DNA of 64,000 nt from CAIVAT01 sp037128705 (GCA_037128705.1 JBAXVX010000006.1:57194-121193), one strand, 5' to 3'; counted from the stretch's first letter, positions 25,467-34,901 are shown. Notes: generated from the letters alone by a model not told the origin. Numbers and translations: made by a program.

Positions 25467-26447
25467 TTACAGGGCCAGAATGCGTGACATTTCCAGCATA
25501 TCCTTGTTAATATCCTTATGATGTTTGATGGCTTTTTCAAACGGGGTAAAAACCACCTCTTTGTTCACAATTCCTGCCATTTCGCCGCGATGACCTTCCA
25601 GCAATCCTTTCACGGCAAGAAATCCCAGGGAACTTGCCAGAACGCGGTCAAACTGACTTGGCGATCCGCCACGCTGAATATGTCCGAGAATGGTCACCCG
25701 TGCATCCATCTCGGGAAGTTTTTCTTTTACTTTTCTGGCAACTTCATAGGCTCCGCCTGAATCGTCGCCCTCAGCGACAATCACAATTCCGGAGGTCTTG
25801 CTTTTGCGCCAGTCGTGTTTCAGGAGGCGCGCCAGGTTGTCGATGTATGTGGTGGTTTCAGGCACCAGGATGAACTCGGCACCGCAGGCTACGCCGCTTC
25901 GAAGGGCAATAAATCCGGCATCACGTCCCATCACCTCGATAAAAAACAGGCGTTCATGGGAGTTGGCGGTGTCACGGATTTTGTCTGCAGCCTCAACGAC
26001 CGTGTTGACGGCCGTATCATATCCTATTGTTGCATCGGTTCCGTACAGATCGTTGTCGATGGTGCCGGGCAAACCAATGATGGGAAAATTAAACTCCTTG
26101 TCAAAAATGGATGCCCCGGTAAATGTACCGTTCCCGCCAATGGCCACAAGGGCGTCGATGCGGTGTTCCCTCAGGTTGTTGTATGCCTCTAATCTTCCAT
26201 TGTATTCCATGAAGCGCTTGCTTCGTGCGGTTTTTAGAATGGTACCGCCCCGCTGGATGATATTGGACACCGAATTGCTGTACATCTGTTCGATCTGGTT
26301 ATCAATCAGGCCTTCATAGCCCCGGTAGATACCGAAAACATCCAGGCCGCAGAAGATAGAGGTACGAACTACCGCCCTGATGGCCGCATTCATTCCCGGA
26401 GAATCGCCCCCGGAGGTCAAAACACCGATTCGCGTTATTTGTGACAT
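25467..26447 (-). CDS. pfkA: 6-phosphofructokinase
   Basis: Glycolytic kinase phosphorylating fructose 6-phosphate. The 326 residues match bacterial PfkA: GVLTSGGDSPGMNAAIRAVV, RGGTILKTAR, PGTIDND with catalytic Asp131 and Asp133, and EVMGRDAGFIAL. The loop usually reading GGDGS/T is GGNGT here (Asn106, codon AAC), replacing the Asp that in the E. coli enzyme helps hold Mg-ATP. The Gly after it is kept, which argues for ATP rather than pyrophosphate as donor. Followed by priA in the same direction. A promoter box lies 65 bases upstream. Confidence 0.94.
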   Translation of the reverse strand: MSQITRIGVLTSGGDSPGMNAAIRAVVRTSIFCGLDVFGIYRGYEGLIDNQIEQMYSNSVSNIIQRGGTILKTARSKRFMEYNGRLEAYNNLREHRIDALVAIGGNGTFTGASIFDKEFNFPIIGLPGTIDNDLYGTDATIGYDTAVNTVVEAADKIRDTANSHERLFFIEVMGRDAGFIALRSGVACGAEFILVPETTTYIDNLARLLKHDWRKSKTSGIVIVAEGDDSGGAYEVARKVKEKLPEMDARVTILGHIQRGGSPSQFDRVLASSLGFLAVKGLLEGHRGEMAGIVNKEVVFTPFEKAIKHHKDINKDMLEMSRILAL

Positions 26448-26511
26448 ATATTGCTGAATTTGATCAATTTTAATGGAGAGGCGTGTAGTCCGTCATTCAA
26501 TTTCTTACTGA

Positions 26512-26519
26512 CAAAAGTA
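26512..26519 (-). promoter_or_regulatory. -7 box for pfkA
   Basis: Reads TACTTTTG on the minus strand, matching TAnnTTTG, in the 138-base gap between the methylase stop and pfkA. No clear -33 box. Confidence 0.45.
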
Positions 26520-26585
26520 CTAATTTTAATTTCCTGTTGTTCCAGATTGAATCAGGACAATAAAGAAAGATCCCTGGACGCAAAA

Positions 26586-27767
26586 TCAGAGAATTGCCGA
26601 ATTTTCTGATGCAGGAGGATACCCTTTGCGGCCTGCAAACAAATCAAATTTCAAAAATCTGCACTCCAGCGGGCCATTGAAAACCGGGATCCGGCGGGAG
26701 GGACGCAAACCGATGAATTTGACCGATTCAAGGTCGGAGGAGATCATCCAGGCGGTATAACCGGCATATCTCTGTTTCAGGGTGTCGCCGATCATTTTAT
26801 AAAACCCGAGTGAATCCTCTATTTGCAGCCGCTCATCGTAGGGCGGATTGGAAATGATGAAGCCCTTTTCGAAGGGAGGTTTTGAATCTTCAAAGGCCCT
26901 GACTTCTAGGGTAATATCCTCATACAGGTTTGTAAACCGCAGGTTTTCCCTGGCCGAATCAATGGCACGGTCGGACCGGTCGGATCCGTGCATTTTCAAT
27001 TTCTCAGTCGTGATGAGCTGATCGCAATCACTTTTTACCTTCTCCCATATCACGCCATTAAAATCCTTCCATTTCATAAAACCCCATTGTTCGCGAAAGA
27101 AACCGGCCGGCATGTTTTTCGCCAGCATGGCAGCCTCGATCAGCAGGGTGCCGGATCCGCACATCGGGTCGAACAGGGGTATGGCGGGATCCCACTCCGA
27201 TAGTTTCACAAGGCCGGCAGCCAGTACCTCATTGATCGGGGCAGGGCCCGTGCTCTTCCGGTATCCGCGCCGGTGTAGTGATTGGCCGGATGAATCAAGG
27301 GCCACGGTACAGGAATCCTTGAAGAGATGCACGTTTATCTTGAGATCAGGATTCTCAAGGTCGACAGACGGACGCTTCCCTGATTTTTCCCTCAGCCTGT
27401 CCACGATGGCATCTTTCGATTTCTGGGCTACAAACTGCGAATTGGTGAAGACCGTATAAGAAATCACCGCATCAATGGCCAGCGATTGTTCCGCATTCAA
27501 ATAGTCCTCCCAGGGAAAATCGTGAATTTTTTCATACAGATCCTTTTGTTCCAGGATCTCAAAATGAAACAAAGGTTTAAGGATCCTCAGGGCGGTCCGC
27601 GCGGTATAATTGATCCTGTACATCATTTCGGTATCGCCCGTAAATGAAACGGCACGGTTCAGTTTCAACACATCGGTTGCACCCAGATCGGTCAATTCAC
27701 GGGCAAGGACCTCTTCGAGTCCGGATATTGTCTTCGCAATCAAAGGGAACGTCATCTTATCTTCCAA
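26586..27767 (-). CDS. THUMP-domain RNA methyltransferase (RlmL/TrmN-type, UPF0020)
   Basis: SAM-dependent RNA guanine-N2-type methylase of 393 residues. An N-terminal THUMP-like region (SGLEEVLARELTDLGA, about 1-160) binds RNA, and the C-terminal Rossmann domain has DPMCGSGTLLIEAAMLA (SAM loop) and SNPPYDERL (catalytic NPPY). The closest known relatives are the N-terminal half of E. coli RlmKL (23S rRNA) and archaeal Trm14/TrmN. The C-terminal RlmK half is absent, as is common outside gammaproteobacteria. Which RNA is modified is not readable here. Start at the ATG 27767. Transcribed toward pfkA. Confidence 0.88.
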   Translation of the reverse strand: MEDKMTFPLIAKTISGLEEVLARELTDLGATDVLKLNRAVSFTGDTEMMYRINYTARTALRILKPLFHFEILEQKDLYEKIHDFPWEDYLNAEQSLAIDAVISYTVFTNSQFVAQKSKDAIVDRLREKSGKRPSVDLENPDLKINVHLFKDSCTVALDSSGQSLHRRGYRKSTGPAPINEVLAAGLVKLSEWDPAIPLFDPMCGSGTLLIEAAMLAKNMPAGFFREQWGFMKWKDFNGVIWEKVKSDCDQLITTEKLKMHGSDRSDRAIDSARENLRFTNLYEDITLEVRAFEDSKPPFEKGFIISNPPYDERLQIEDSLGFYKMIGDTLKQRYAGYTAWMISSDLESVKFIGLRPSRRIPVFNGPLECRFLKFDLFAGRKGYPPASENSAIL

Positions 27768-27805
27768 GGCTAATTTTTCGGAAAGTTACGATTATTTTAA
27801 ATTGT

Positions 27806-27813
27806 TATCTTTG
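27806..27813 (+). promoter_or_regulatory. -7 box just before the DUF5686 gene
   Basis: TATCTTTG matches TAnnTTTG and ends 14 bases before the ATG at 27828, implying a very short leader. Confidence 0.4.
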
Positions 27814-27827
27814 AAAAAACATCTTCC

Positions 27828-30344
27828 ATGACGCGTCGCCTCCTCACCTTGCTCCTCTTTACCCTATTCATTTCCGCAAGGTGTCTTTCCCAGGACGCAT
27901 TTTCCGTTACCGGGCGAGTGATCGATTCAAGGACCAGGGAATCTCTGGCCTTCGTCAATATCGTCGTCAGCAACAGCAACATCGGCGGGACGACTGACAT
28001 CGACGGCAAATTCAACCTCCGGTCGCCAAAACCGTTGCAAACACTGCACCTTTCCTATGTCGGATATGAGTCGAGGGAGGTTACGATTGGCAGCCGGACC
28101 CGCGACCTGCTCATCCAAATGAGCCAGAAGGATGTTGATCTGCAGGAGGTGGAGATCCTGCCTGGCATCAATCCTGCGCATCGCATCATCCGAAATGCGA
28201 TCGATCACCGTGACATCAACGATCCGGAAAAGGTAAACACCTTCTCCTATACGGCCTATGATAAAACCGTATTCACTGTTGACCTGGATACGACACTGAA
28301 AAATGATTTTTCAGCCCTTGTCGACACTTCGATGATGCAGAATGTCAAAGGTATGGAGGTTGGTTTTTCCATCAGCCCCGATTCGGTGAAAATGGACTCT
28401 TCCATGAAGGATTCGGCCACCCGGCTCATTCAAAAACTGATCAGCAACCAGTACCTCTTCCTGATGGAAAATGTGACCAAGCGGAAATTCATGGCGCCCG
28501 ACAGGAATTACAACAAAGTGATTGCCACCAAAATGTCGGGATTCAAAGATCCCATCCTGGTTTTCCTGGCTACCCAGATCCAGTCGTTTTCCTTTTACAA
28601 GCCCTTCATTTCGATCATGATGAAGGATTATGTGAACCCGATCGGGAGCGGCAGTTTCAGCAAATATTTCTTTAAAATTGAAGATACCACCTACTCGGAA
28701 AAGGACACGGTATACATTTTATCCTTCAGGCCAAGAAAAGGAACGAATTTCGATGGCATGAAAGGGGTCATTTCCATCAACACCCATAACTGGGCCATTC
28801 AGAATGTAACGGCCGAGCCCTTTCCGAATACCGGCGGGTTCATGATCAGGATCCACCAGCTTTATGAACTGATCGACGGGGTGCAGTGGTTCCCGGTGCA
28901 GCTCAATACCGACGTGGCTTTCAACAATATGCGGATCGGCAAGTACAAGCCGGTGGGCAGTGGCCGCAGTTACATCCGCGACATCGTGCTCAACCCTGAA
29001 CTGGTGAGGCGCGAATTCAACCACCTTGATGTGGAGGTTGATAAGGATGCCACAGCCCGCAGCGAGCCTTTTTGGGATCAGTATCGTGTTGACAGCCTGA
29101 CGCGAAAGGACCGGCAAACCTACAAAGTGCTGGACAGCGTCGGGAAGGCCAACAATTTTGACAAGATGGCCAAAACCCTTCAGACCCTGCTCTCCGGCCG
29201 GATCCCCTGGGGGCCGATTGATTTCGACCTCAGGAGGCTGGTCAATTACAACACCTATGAAGGGCTGGTGCTTGGAGTGGGCATCCACACCAATGACCGT
29301 TTGTCGCAATGGTTCAAAATCGGTGGATTTTATCAATACGCCTTTGGAATTTCGACTTCAAAGTACGGCGGGGATGCAAGTTTCCTGGTAAGCCGGCGTC
29401 ACGACATCACCCTGGCTGTATCGGGTTCTTTTGACCTCGTTGAATCGGGCGGTTTAAGTTTTCCTGCAGACCAGGAGTCGATCCTGTCGGGCAACTTCAG
29501 GCCATTGCTGCTTAAAAAACTTGACCGGACTGAGAATTTCAACTTCACTATGGGATTCAGGGCGTTGAAATATGTGCTTTTTAACATTGGGATCTCCAGT
29601 GATTTCAAGAAAACCACCACCTACGACCTTGCCACGCAGGAAGGGAATGTTTTGCTTTTACAGGATCAGTTCAGGTTCACGACCATCACGGCCGGATTCA
29701 AATGGGCCTATGGTGAAAAGTTCATCCAGACCATCAATAACAAGATCTCGCTCGGAACAAAGTACCCGGTGGTTTGGTTTGAATACACCCGGGGCCTGAA
29801 AAATTTCCTTGGCGGTGAATTTGATTATGACCGTTTTGATCTGAAAATACGTAAAACATTCAACATTAAATATCTTGGCAAACTGACCATTCAACTCAAC
29901 GGAGGTCTTGTTGACCAGCCAATTCCGGCCTGCAACCTCTATTACGCCCCGGCAAGTTACCGGCTGGTGACGCTTTGGGCACCCAACAGTTTTGGGACCA
30001 TGCGAAGCAATGAATTTCTTTCGAACAAATATGCCTCCCTATATCTCTATCATGACTTTGGCTACCTGCTTTTCAAGGGAAAGAAATGGTTTCATCCCGA
30101 ATTTGCCCTGTCACAAAACATAGGATTCGGTTGGCTTGACCATCCCGAAAGATACGCTGCCAACAGCATAAACCCGAAAGAGATGAACCTCGGTTATTAT
30201 GAGTCGGGACTTCTGATCAACAACCTGGTCAACCTGCAGATCTATACGATCGGAATCGGGGCATTTTACCGCTGGGGGCCCTACTCATTCGACAATGTCG
30301 GGGATAACTTTGCCTACAAGATCTCCATGATATTTCCTTTTTAA
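27828..30344 (+). CDS. DUF5686/carboxypeptidase-regulatory-like outer-membrane protein
   Basis: Large envelope protein of 838 residues. A signal peptide (about 1-22, ending RCLSQ) is followed by a carboxypeptidase D regulatory-like domain (FSVTGRVIDSRTRESLAFVNIVV, GGTTDIDGKFNL, LHLSYVGYES), as in TonB-dependent receptors. The long remainder is rich in aromatic beta strands and ends in a Phe (ISMIFPF), as outer-membrane barrels do. There is no TonB plug signature, and this architecture is the DUF5686 family, which is widespread in Bacteroidota and of unknown function. It stands alone, divergent from the methylase gene. An octamer array follows its stop. Confidence 0.85.
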   Translation: MTRRLLTLLLFTLFISARCLSQDAFSVTGRVIDSRTRESLAFVNIVVSNSNIGGTTDIDGKFNLRSPKPLQTLHLSYVGYESREVTIGSRTRDLLIQMSQKDVDLQEVEILPGINPAHRIIRNAIDHRDINDPEKVNTFSYTAYDKTVFTVDLDTTLKNDFSALVDTSMMQNVKGMEVGFSISPDSVKMDSSMKDSATRLIQKLISNQYLFLMENVTKRKFMAPDRNYNKVIATKMSGFKDPILVFLATQIQSFSFYKPFISIMMKDYVNPIGSGSFSKYFFKIEDTTYSEKDTVYILSFRPRKGTNFDGMKGVISINTHNWAIQNVTAEPFPNTGGFMIRIHQLYELIDGVQWFPVQLNTDVAFNNMRIGKYKPVGSGRSYIRDIVLNPELVRREFNHLDVEVDKDATARSEPFWDQYRVDSLTRKDRQTYKVLDSVGKANNFDKMAKTLQTLLSGRIPWGPIDFDLRRLVNYNTYEGLVLGVGIHTNDRLSQWFKIGGFYQYAFGISTSKYGGDASFLVSRRHDITLAVSGSFDLVESGGLSFPADQESILSGNFRPLLLKKLDRTENFNFTMGFRALKYVLFNIGISSDFKKTTTYDLATQEGNVLLLQDQFRFTTITAGFKWAYGEKFIQTINNKISLGTKYPVVWFEYTRGLKNFLGGEFDYDRFDLKIRKTFNIKYLGKLTIQLNGGLVDQPIPACNLYYAPASYRLVTLWAPNSFGTMRSNEFLSNKYASLYLYHDFGYLLFKGKKWFHPEFALSQNIGFGWLDHPERYAANSINPKEMNLGYYESGLLINNLVNLQIYTIGIGAFYRWGPYSFDNVGDNFAYKISMIFPF

Positions 30345-30348
30345 GAAA

Positions 30349-30372
30349 GTAACAGCGTAACAAAGTATTTTC
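30349..30372 (+). repeat. Short GTAAC-octamer array after DUF5686 gene
   Basis: GTAACAGC, GTAACAAA and a degenerate GTATTTTC follow the stop codon by four bases. Same family as the octamers at 37161 and 61867. Confidence 0.6.
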
Positions 30373-30410
30373 GTCACTAATTTAGATTGTTTCGAAATTT
30401 CATTTCGGTA

Positions 30411-30440
30411 TTTGAAGGTCTGATTAATTATCTACATTTG
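30411..30440 (+). promoter_or_regulatory. Bacteroidota promoter of the respiratory cluster
   Basis: TTTG at 30411-30414, 18 bases, then TACATTTG at 30433-30440 matches both the -33 and -7 consensus. It lies 30 bases before the Fe-S protein start and is the best promoter match in the window. It probably drives the genes through haem O synthase. Confidence 0.62.
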
Positions 30441-30470
30441 TGAATATAAATTCCGACAAGCAATATATCT

Positions 30471-31442
30471 ATGGAAGAACATAATTCCTCCCATTCACAA
30501 AACGAATCAGAAGATCCAAAAGGCTCCACACGAAGAAACTTCCTGAAGAACATTGGCCTGGCCGGGGTTGGTGTGGCAACCGGGGCAGCGGCACTCTATT
30601 CGGGTCACATTTTTGAAGCCAAGAAGGAGGTTTCCGGTGACCAAAAGGTTCTGCTCACACAGGATGGCAAACTGGTTCAGGTTGACTCCCTTGAGATCAA
30701 AGCAATGGAAAAAACCGGGGAAGAGCTCAGCGAAACCCTGTGCCGTGAAGGAATTCCCGGCCGCCGCTGGGTGATGGTGACAGACCTTTCGAAATGCCGC
30801 AATGCCCGTAAATGCATCAATGCCTGCCAGGATGCCCATCAGCTGCGACCCGAGCAATATCATATGAATACGCTTCAGATGCAGGACACGCCCGGAACTG
30901 CTCCCTACAACATGCCTAAAAACTGCCAGCATTGCGACAATCCTCCCTGTGTGGCTGTTTGCCCGGTTGATGCTTCTTACAAGCGTCCGGATGGCATTGT
31001 TCTTATTGAGAATGACCGGTGTATCGGCTGCCGCTTTTGTATGGCTGCCTGCCCCTATTCAGCCCGTATTTTCAACTGGATCGAACCAAAAGATGCAGCC
31101 AATCACCTTGGCCAGGAATACAACGCAGAACTAAATGTTCCCCAAAAGCTGGGGACTGTTTCAAAGTGCCTGTTCAGCGCCGACCGCCTGAGGGAAGGGA
31201 AATTGCCTTACTGCGTCGAAGCCTGTCCCAATGGCGTTTATTATTTTGGCGATGAAAACGAAGATGCAGTGACCAATGGCACCACAAAAGAGACAGTGAG
31301 ACTGAGCAAGCTCCTGCGCGACAATGCCGGTTATCAGCTCATGCCCGAACTGGGAACGAAACCACGGGTCTATTACCTTCCGCCGAAGAACCGACTGTTC
31401 CCATTTGAAGAAGCCAAGGATCAAACACCCGAAAACGTTTAA
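30471..31442 (+). CDS. Tat-exported four-motif Fe-S protein (NrfC/HybA/ActB-C-like)
   Basis: Periplasmic electron-transfer subunit of 323 residues. STRRNFLK (Arg21-Arg22) and a hydrophobic stretch form a Tat signal. Four ferredoxin-type motifs follow: I at Cys109, Cys115, Cys119; II at Cys152, 155, 160, 164; III at Cys184, 187, 190, 194; IV at Cys233, 248, 252. Compared with NrfC/DmsB-type proteins, the second Cys of motif I is Ala112 and the second Cys of motif IV is Ser236, so two of the four clusters each lack a ligand. The stop overlaps the NrfD-like start by one base (TAATG), so they should form one complex. Unlike ActB of Alternative Complex III it has no molybdopterin-like domain. Confidence 0.88.
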   Translation: MEEHNSSHSQNESEDPKGSTRRNFLKNIGLAGVGVATGAAALYSGHIFEAKKEVSGDQKVLLTQDGKLVQVDSLEIKAMEKTGEELSETLCREGIPGRRWVMVTDLSKCRNARKCINACQDAHQLRPEQYHMNTLQMQDTPGTAPYNMPKNCQHCDNPPCVAVCPVDASYKRPDGIVLIENDRCIGCRFCMAACPYSARIFNWIEPKDAANHLGQEYNAELNVPQKLGTVSKCLFSADRLREGKLPYCVEACPNGVYYFGDENEDAVTNGTTKETVRLSKLLRDNAGYQLMPELGTKPRVYYLPPKNRLFPFEEAKDQTPENV

Positions 31443-32770
31443 TGAACATGGATGACAACAAATTTACCATCGACAAAATCACCAGCGATCTCACGCATCA
31501 TATCAGGATCAACAAAGGGTTCCTGATCTGGATGGGATTTCTCACTGCATCTCTGCTGGTTTGCCTTTATGCCTATTCCCTCCAGCTTCGCAACGGGTTG
31601 GGTGTGGCCGGCATCCGTGATTACGTTACCTGGGGGCTATACCTTTCCAACTTTGTATTTTTTGTGGCCGCCAGCCTGATCGGGATGCTCATCAGTGCGG
31701 TACTTGGGTTGATCGGAATGAAATGGCTCACCCCGATTACCCGGATCGCTGAAACCATCGCCGTGGCTTTTGCAGCTGTGGCGGGACTGGTCATCGTTTC
31801 GGACATGGGGCGCCCCGAAAGGCTTTTATACGTCTTTATGTATGGAAGGCCACAGTCGCCGATCCTCTGGGATGTTACCGTCATCATTACCTATTTTACC
31901 CTGAGCCTGTTGCTGATGTTTCTTCCGTTGATTGCCGACATGGCGATCATTCATCGCCGGGTGGCCTCTCTGCCAACATGGCTCAAACCTGTCTACAAAG
32001 TATTGTCGCTGAATTTCACCGACCAGCCCGAGCAAAATAAAATTATCAACCGTGCCATCCGCATCCTGCTGATCCTGCTCATTCCGGCGGCGTTATCCAT
32101 CCATACCGTCACCTCATGGCTGTTTGCCGTTACCTCAAGACCCGGGTGGGACAGCACCATTTTTGGACCCTACTTCGTTTCGGGTGCTTTTGTTGCCGGT
32201 TCGGCTGCTGTTGTCATCGCCATGTTCTTTTTCCGCAGGAATTACAAACTCCAGGATTACCTCACCGATTTACATTTTGATAACATGGGAAAAGTGCTCG
32301 CCACGGTTTCCCTGGTCTACCTCTATTTCAACATCAATGAGTTCCTGGTTCCCGGGTTCAAATTGAAACGCGGGGATGCCATTCACCTTCAGGAACTTTT
32401 TGCGGGTAAGGATGCCCTGATGTTCTGGACCGTGCAGGTTGGCGGGCTTATCCTGCCCATTCTGTTCCTGCTTTTCCGGCGATTCAGGAAACCGCTGCCC
32501 ATCCTGATCATCTCGGTGGTGGTTCTGATCGCGGCCTGGTTCAAGAGGTATCTCATTGTCATTCCAACCCAGGAGCATCCCTTTCTTCCAATCCAGCATG
32601 TTCCGCAGAACTTTGTTCATTATTCACCTACGCTGATTGAGACCCTGATTTCGATCGCACCTTTCATCCTGGTTCTCATGATCATTACCCTGATTTCCAA
32701 GTTTTTCCCGGTAATTCCCCTTCATGAAACCGCAAGGGAAAAAGGCATTGACCACATTCAATTCGATTAA
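31442..32770 (+). CDS. NrfD/PsrC/ActC-like quinol-binding membrane subunit
   Basis: Polytopic inner-membrane protein of 442 residues with about ten hydrophobic segments. SDMGRPERLLYVFMYGRPQSP and SIHTVTSWLFAVTSRPGW are the signature loops of NrfD/HybB/ActC proteins, which oxidise or reduce quinones and pass electrons to an Fe-S partner. The conserved acidic residue in SDMGRPER is present. Translationally coupled to the Fe-S gene and followed after 21 bases by a cytochrome c. In this setting, quinol oxidation toward cytochrome c is the simplest role. That direction is inferred from the neighbours. Confidence 0.88.
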   Translation: MNMDDNKFTIDKITSDLTHHIRINKGFLIWMGFLTASLLVCLYAYSLQLRNGLGVAGIRDYVTWGLYLSNFVFFVAASLIGMLISAVLGLIGMKWLTPITRIAETIAVAFAAVAGLVIVSDMGRPERLLYVFMYGRPQSPILWDVTVIITYFTLSLLLMFLPLIADMAIIHRRVASLPTWLKPVYKVLSLNFTDQPEQNKIINRAIRILLILLIPAALSIHTVTSWLFAVTSRPGWDSTIFGPYFVSGAFVAGSAAVVIAMFFFRRNYKLQDYLTDLHFDNMGKVLATVSLVYLYFNINEFLVPGFKLKRGDAIHLQELFAGKDALMFWTVQVGGLILPILFLLFRRFRKPLPILIISVVVLIAAWFKRYLIVIPTQEHPFLPIQHVPQNFVHYSPTLIETLISIAPFILVLMIITLISKFFPVIPLHETAREKGIDHIQFD

Positions 32771-32791
32771 TCCAGAAAACCTCAAGGAACT

Positions 32792-33700
32792 ATGCGTTTC
32801 AACAAACTACTTCCAATCATCCTGATTTTTTTCATCGGAACGGAAATTTCGGCTCAGACCTGGGTTGTTCCTGACGATCAGAAAGCGGTGGTGGCCCCCT
32901 TCAAATTTACGCCCGACATGCAAAAACAGGGAGAACAACTCTACCTGAAGAACTGCCAGTCGTGCCACGGCATTCCGACGAAGGACAACTGGGCGAAACT
33001 TACGCCTCCCCCGGGCGATCTGGCAAAGGAAAAAGCCCAGAAGCAGAGTGACGGAGAGTTATTTTACCGGATTACCACCGGGAAGGTACCCATGCCTGAA
33101 TTCCGGAATATTCTCACTGAAGATGAACGTTGGGGGGTCATCGCTTTTATCCGCTCCTTCAATCCCGCGTATATCCAGCCCAACCCGGTTGCAAAAACTG
33201 CATTCACCGGCCGGGTTGTGACGCTGGCGATGGAATACAGCACCCCGATGCATAAGATCGTCGTTACGGCAAATGAACAGTTAAAAGATGGCAAGACCGG
33301 GCTTGCCGCGGGTGTTGAGGTAATGCTTTTTGTAAAGCGGTATTTTGGAAAAATGCAGGTGGGAGATATAAAAACAACCAGTGCCAGTGGCCAGGCCTTG
33401 TTTGAATTTCCTGCCGATCTTCCCGGCAATGCCGAGGGTTATGTTGAAGTTTCGGCCATGGTGAACGATCCGAAAAGTCTGATGAAGACTACCCCGGCAA
33501 CCGGAAACTTTGCGATCGGTGTTCCCATGAATAAACCTGGTTTAACCGAAACCCGTGCATGGTGGTCAACGCGGGGAAATGCCCCGGTCTGGGTCCTGCT
33601 TACCTATTCCCTTACTGTCCTGACCGTTTGGGGGTTTATTCTTTACATTGTGTTTTCCATGTCCAGGCTCAGGAAGCTTGGCAAAAAGAGGGTAGCTTAA
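32792..33700 (+). CDS. Membrane-anchored monohaem cytochrome c
   Basis: A 302-residue exported protein: signal peptide (1-21, ending ISAQ), class I cytochrome c domain with CQSCH (haem attachment) and a Met in KVPMPEF as likely sixth ligand, then a beta-sandwich-like domain (about 130-240), and a C-terminal transmembrane helix (VWVLLTYSLTVLTVWGFILYIVF) that anchors it. It sits between the NrfD-like protein and the oxidase genes and could carry electrons between them. It is not similar in layout to the pentahaem ActA. Confidence 0.88.
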   Translation: MRFNKLLPIILIFFIGTEISAQTWVVPDDQKAVVAPFKFTPDMQKQGEQLYLKNCQSCHGIPTKDNWAKLTPPPGDLAKEKAQKQSDGELFYRITTGKVPMPEFRNILTEDERWGVIAFIRSFNPAYIQPNPVAKTAFTGRVVTLAMEYSTPMHKIVVTANEQLKDGKTGLAAGVEVMLFVKRYFGKMQVGDIKTTSASGQALFEFPADLPGNAEGYVEVSAMVNDPKSLMKTTPATGNFAIGVPMNKPGLTETRAWWSTRGNAPVWVLLTYSLTVLTVWGFILYIVFSMSRLRKLGKKRVA

Positions 33701-33701
33701 T

Positions 33702-34076
33702 ATGAAACAACTTTCAATCATTGGTAGGATACTGTTTGCCTTACCCTTTGGCATTCTCGGGCTGAACCACTTTTTCATGTACAATTATTATGTGGGGATG
33801 GTGAGTTCATTCATCCCGGGTGGTGGTTTTACGGTCATCATCACGGGCCTGGCACTAATTGCAGCCTGCATCGCCATCATATCGAAAAAGTTTATTCAGA
33901 TTGCCTGTCTCCTGCTGGCTCTGCTGTTGCTGATCTTTATCTGTACCATTCATATTCCCGGCCTGTTCGAACCGGCTACAGCCAACATGGCGCTGATCGA
34001 ATTGCTGAAAGATACGGCCCTGATGGGCGGATCGCTGTTGATTGCTGGGATCTACAAGGAAGATCATTCGGATTGA
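33702..34076 (+). CDS. Small four-helix membrane protein (DoxX-like)
   Basis: A 124-residue protein with four hydrophobic helices. The first helix and loop (IGRILFALPFGILGLNHFFM) and the overall size resemble DoxX/DoxD-family membrane proteins, whose roles are poorly defined. Placed one base after the cytochrome c stop and just upstream of SCO1, so part of the respiratory operon. Family assignment is tentative. Confidence 0.6.
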   Translation: MKQLSIIGRILFALPFGILGLNHFFMYNYYVGMVSSFIPGGGFTVIITGLALIAACIAIISKKFIQIACLLLALLLLIFICTIHIPGLFEPATANMALIELLKDTALMGGSLLIAGIYKEDHSD

Positions 34077-34099
34077 CGTTCAGATTTGTAAATTTGAGG

Positions 34100-34900
34100 A
34101 TGATGAAAAAGAAGATTCTATACTTTGGAATAATGGCCCTGATCGGAGCAGGAAGCGGGTCATTTCCCGTGAAGGCGCAGGGGCAGGCAACGGAGGAGGA
34201 GGTTGGCATTGTTGAGCATCTCGACACCATCATTCCGGCAAACATAACCTTCAACAATGAGCAGGGGCAACCCGTTCAGCTCAAATCGCTCATCACCAAA
34301 CCCACCATCCTTTCGCTGGTCTATTATGATTGTCCGGGAATTTGCCCGATGCTTTTAAGCGGAGTCTCTGATGTGATTGAAAAAATGGGGCTTGAGCTTG
34401 GCAAAGATTACCAGGTGATCACGGTCAGTTTCAATGATGACGACACGCCTGCGGCTTCGGTGGAGAAGAAAAAGAACTTTCTGCGCCCACACAGCAAGCC
34501 ACGGGCCGAATACTGGCAATACCTAACCGGCGACAGCGCCAACATCCATTCCCTGACCCACACCCTGGGTTACAATTTCACGCGGACAGGAAATGATTTC
34601 ATGCATCCCGCCTGCATCGTGGTTCTCAGTCCGGAGGGGAAGGTGACCAGGTACCTTTATGGCACCTCCTACCTGCCGTTTGATGTGAAAATGGCCATCA
34701 TCGAGGCGCAAAAGGGACAATCGCGGCCTACCATCAGCCGGGTGCTGGAATACTGCTTCAGTTATGACCCTGAGGGAAGAAGATACACCCTGCAGGTAAC
34801 CAAAATTTCTGCTACCATCATTATTTTTTTCGCGGTGGTGTTGTTGATTATTCTCATTACCCGGTCATCCCGGAAGAAAACAAAAACGCAAAATCCTTAA
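34100..34900 (+). CDS. SCO1/SenC copper chaperone
   Basis: Delivers copper to the CuA site of oxidase subunit II. Thioredoxin-fold protein with the SCO motif CPGICP (two Cys) and the conserved His in DFMHPACIVVLSP. It has an N-terminal signal or anchor and an unusual C-terminal transmembrane helix (TIIIFFAVVLLIILIT). I start at the ATG at 34100 (267 residues), preceded by TTGAGG. The TTG at 34073 would overlap the upstream gene. Followed two bases later by the subunit I gene. Confidence 0.9.
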   Translation: MMKKKILYFGIMALIGAGSGSFPVKAQGQATEEEVGIVEHLDTIIPANITFNNEQGQPVQLKSLITKPTILSLVYYDCPGICPMLLSGVSDVIEKMGLELGKDYQVITVSFNDDDTPAASVEKKKNFLRPHSKPRAEYWQYLTGDSANIHSLTHTLGYNFTRTGNDFMHPACIVVLSPEGKVTRYLYGTSYLPFDVKMAIIEAQKGQSRPTISRVLEYCFSYDPEGRRYTLQVTKISATIIIFFAVVLLIILITRSSRKKTKTQNP

Positions 34901-34901
34901 T

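Noticed and set aside
25448..25540. ATG start of priA at 25540
   Set aside because: It lies inside pfkA and the added residues do not resemble a PriA N-terminus. TTG at 25447 fits better.
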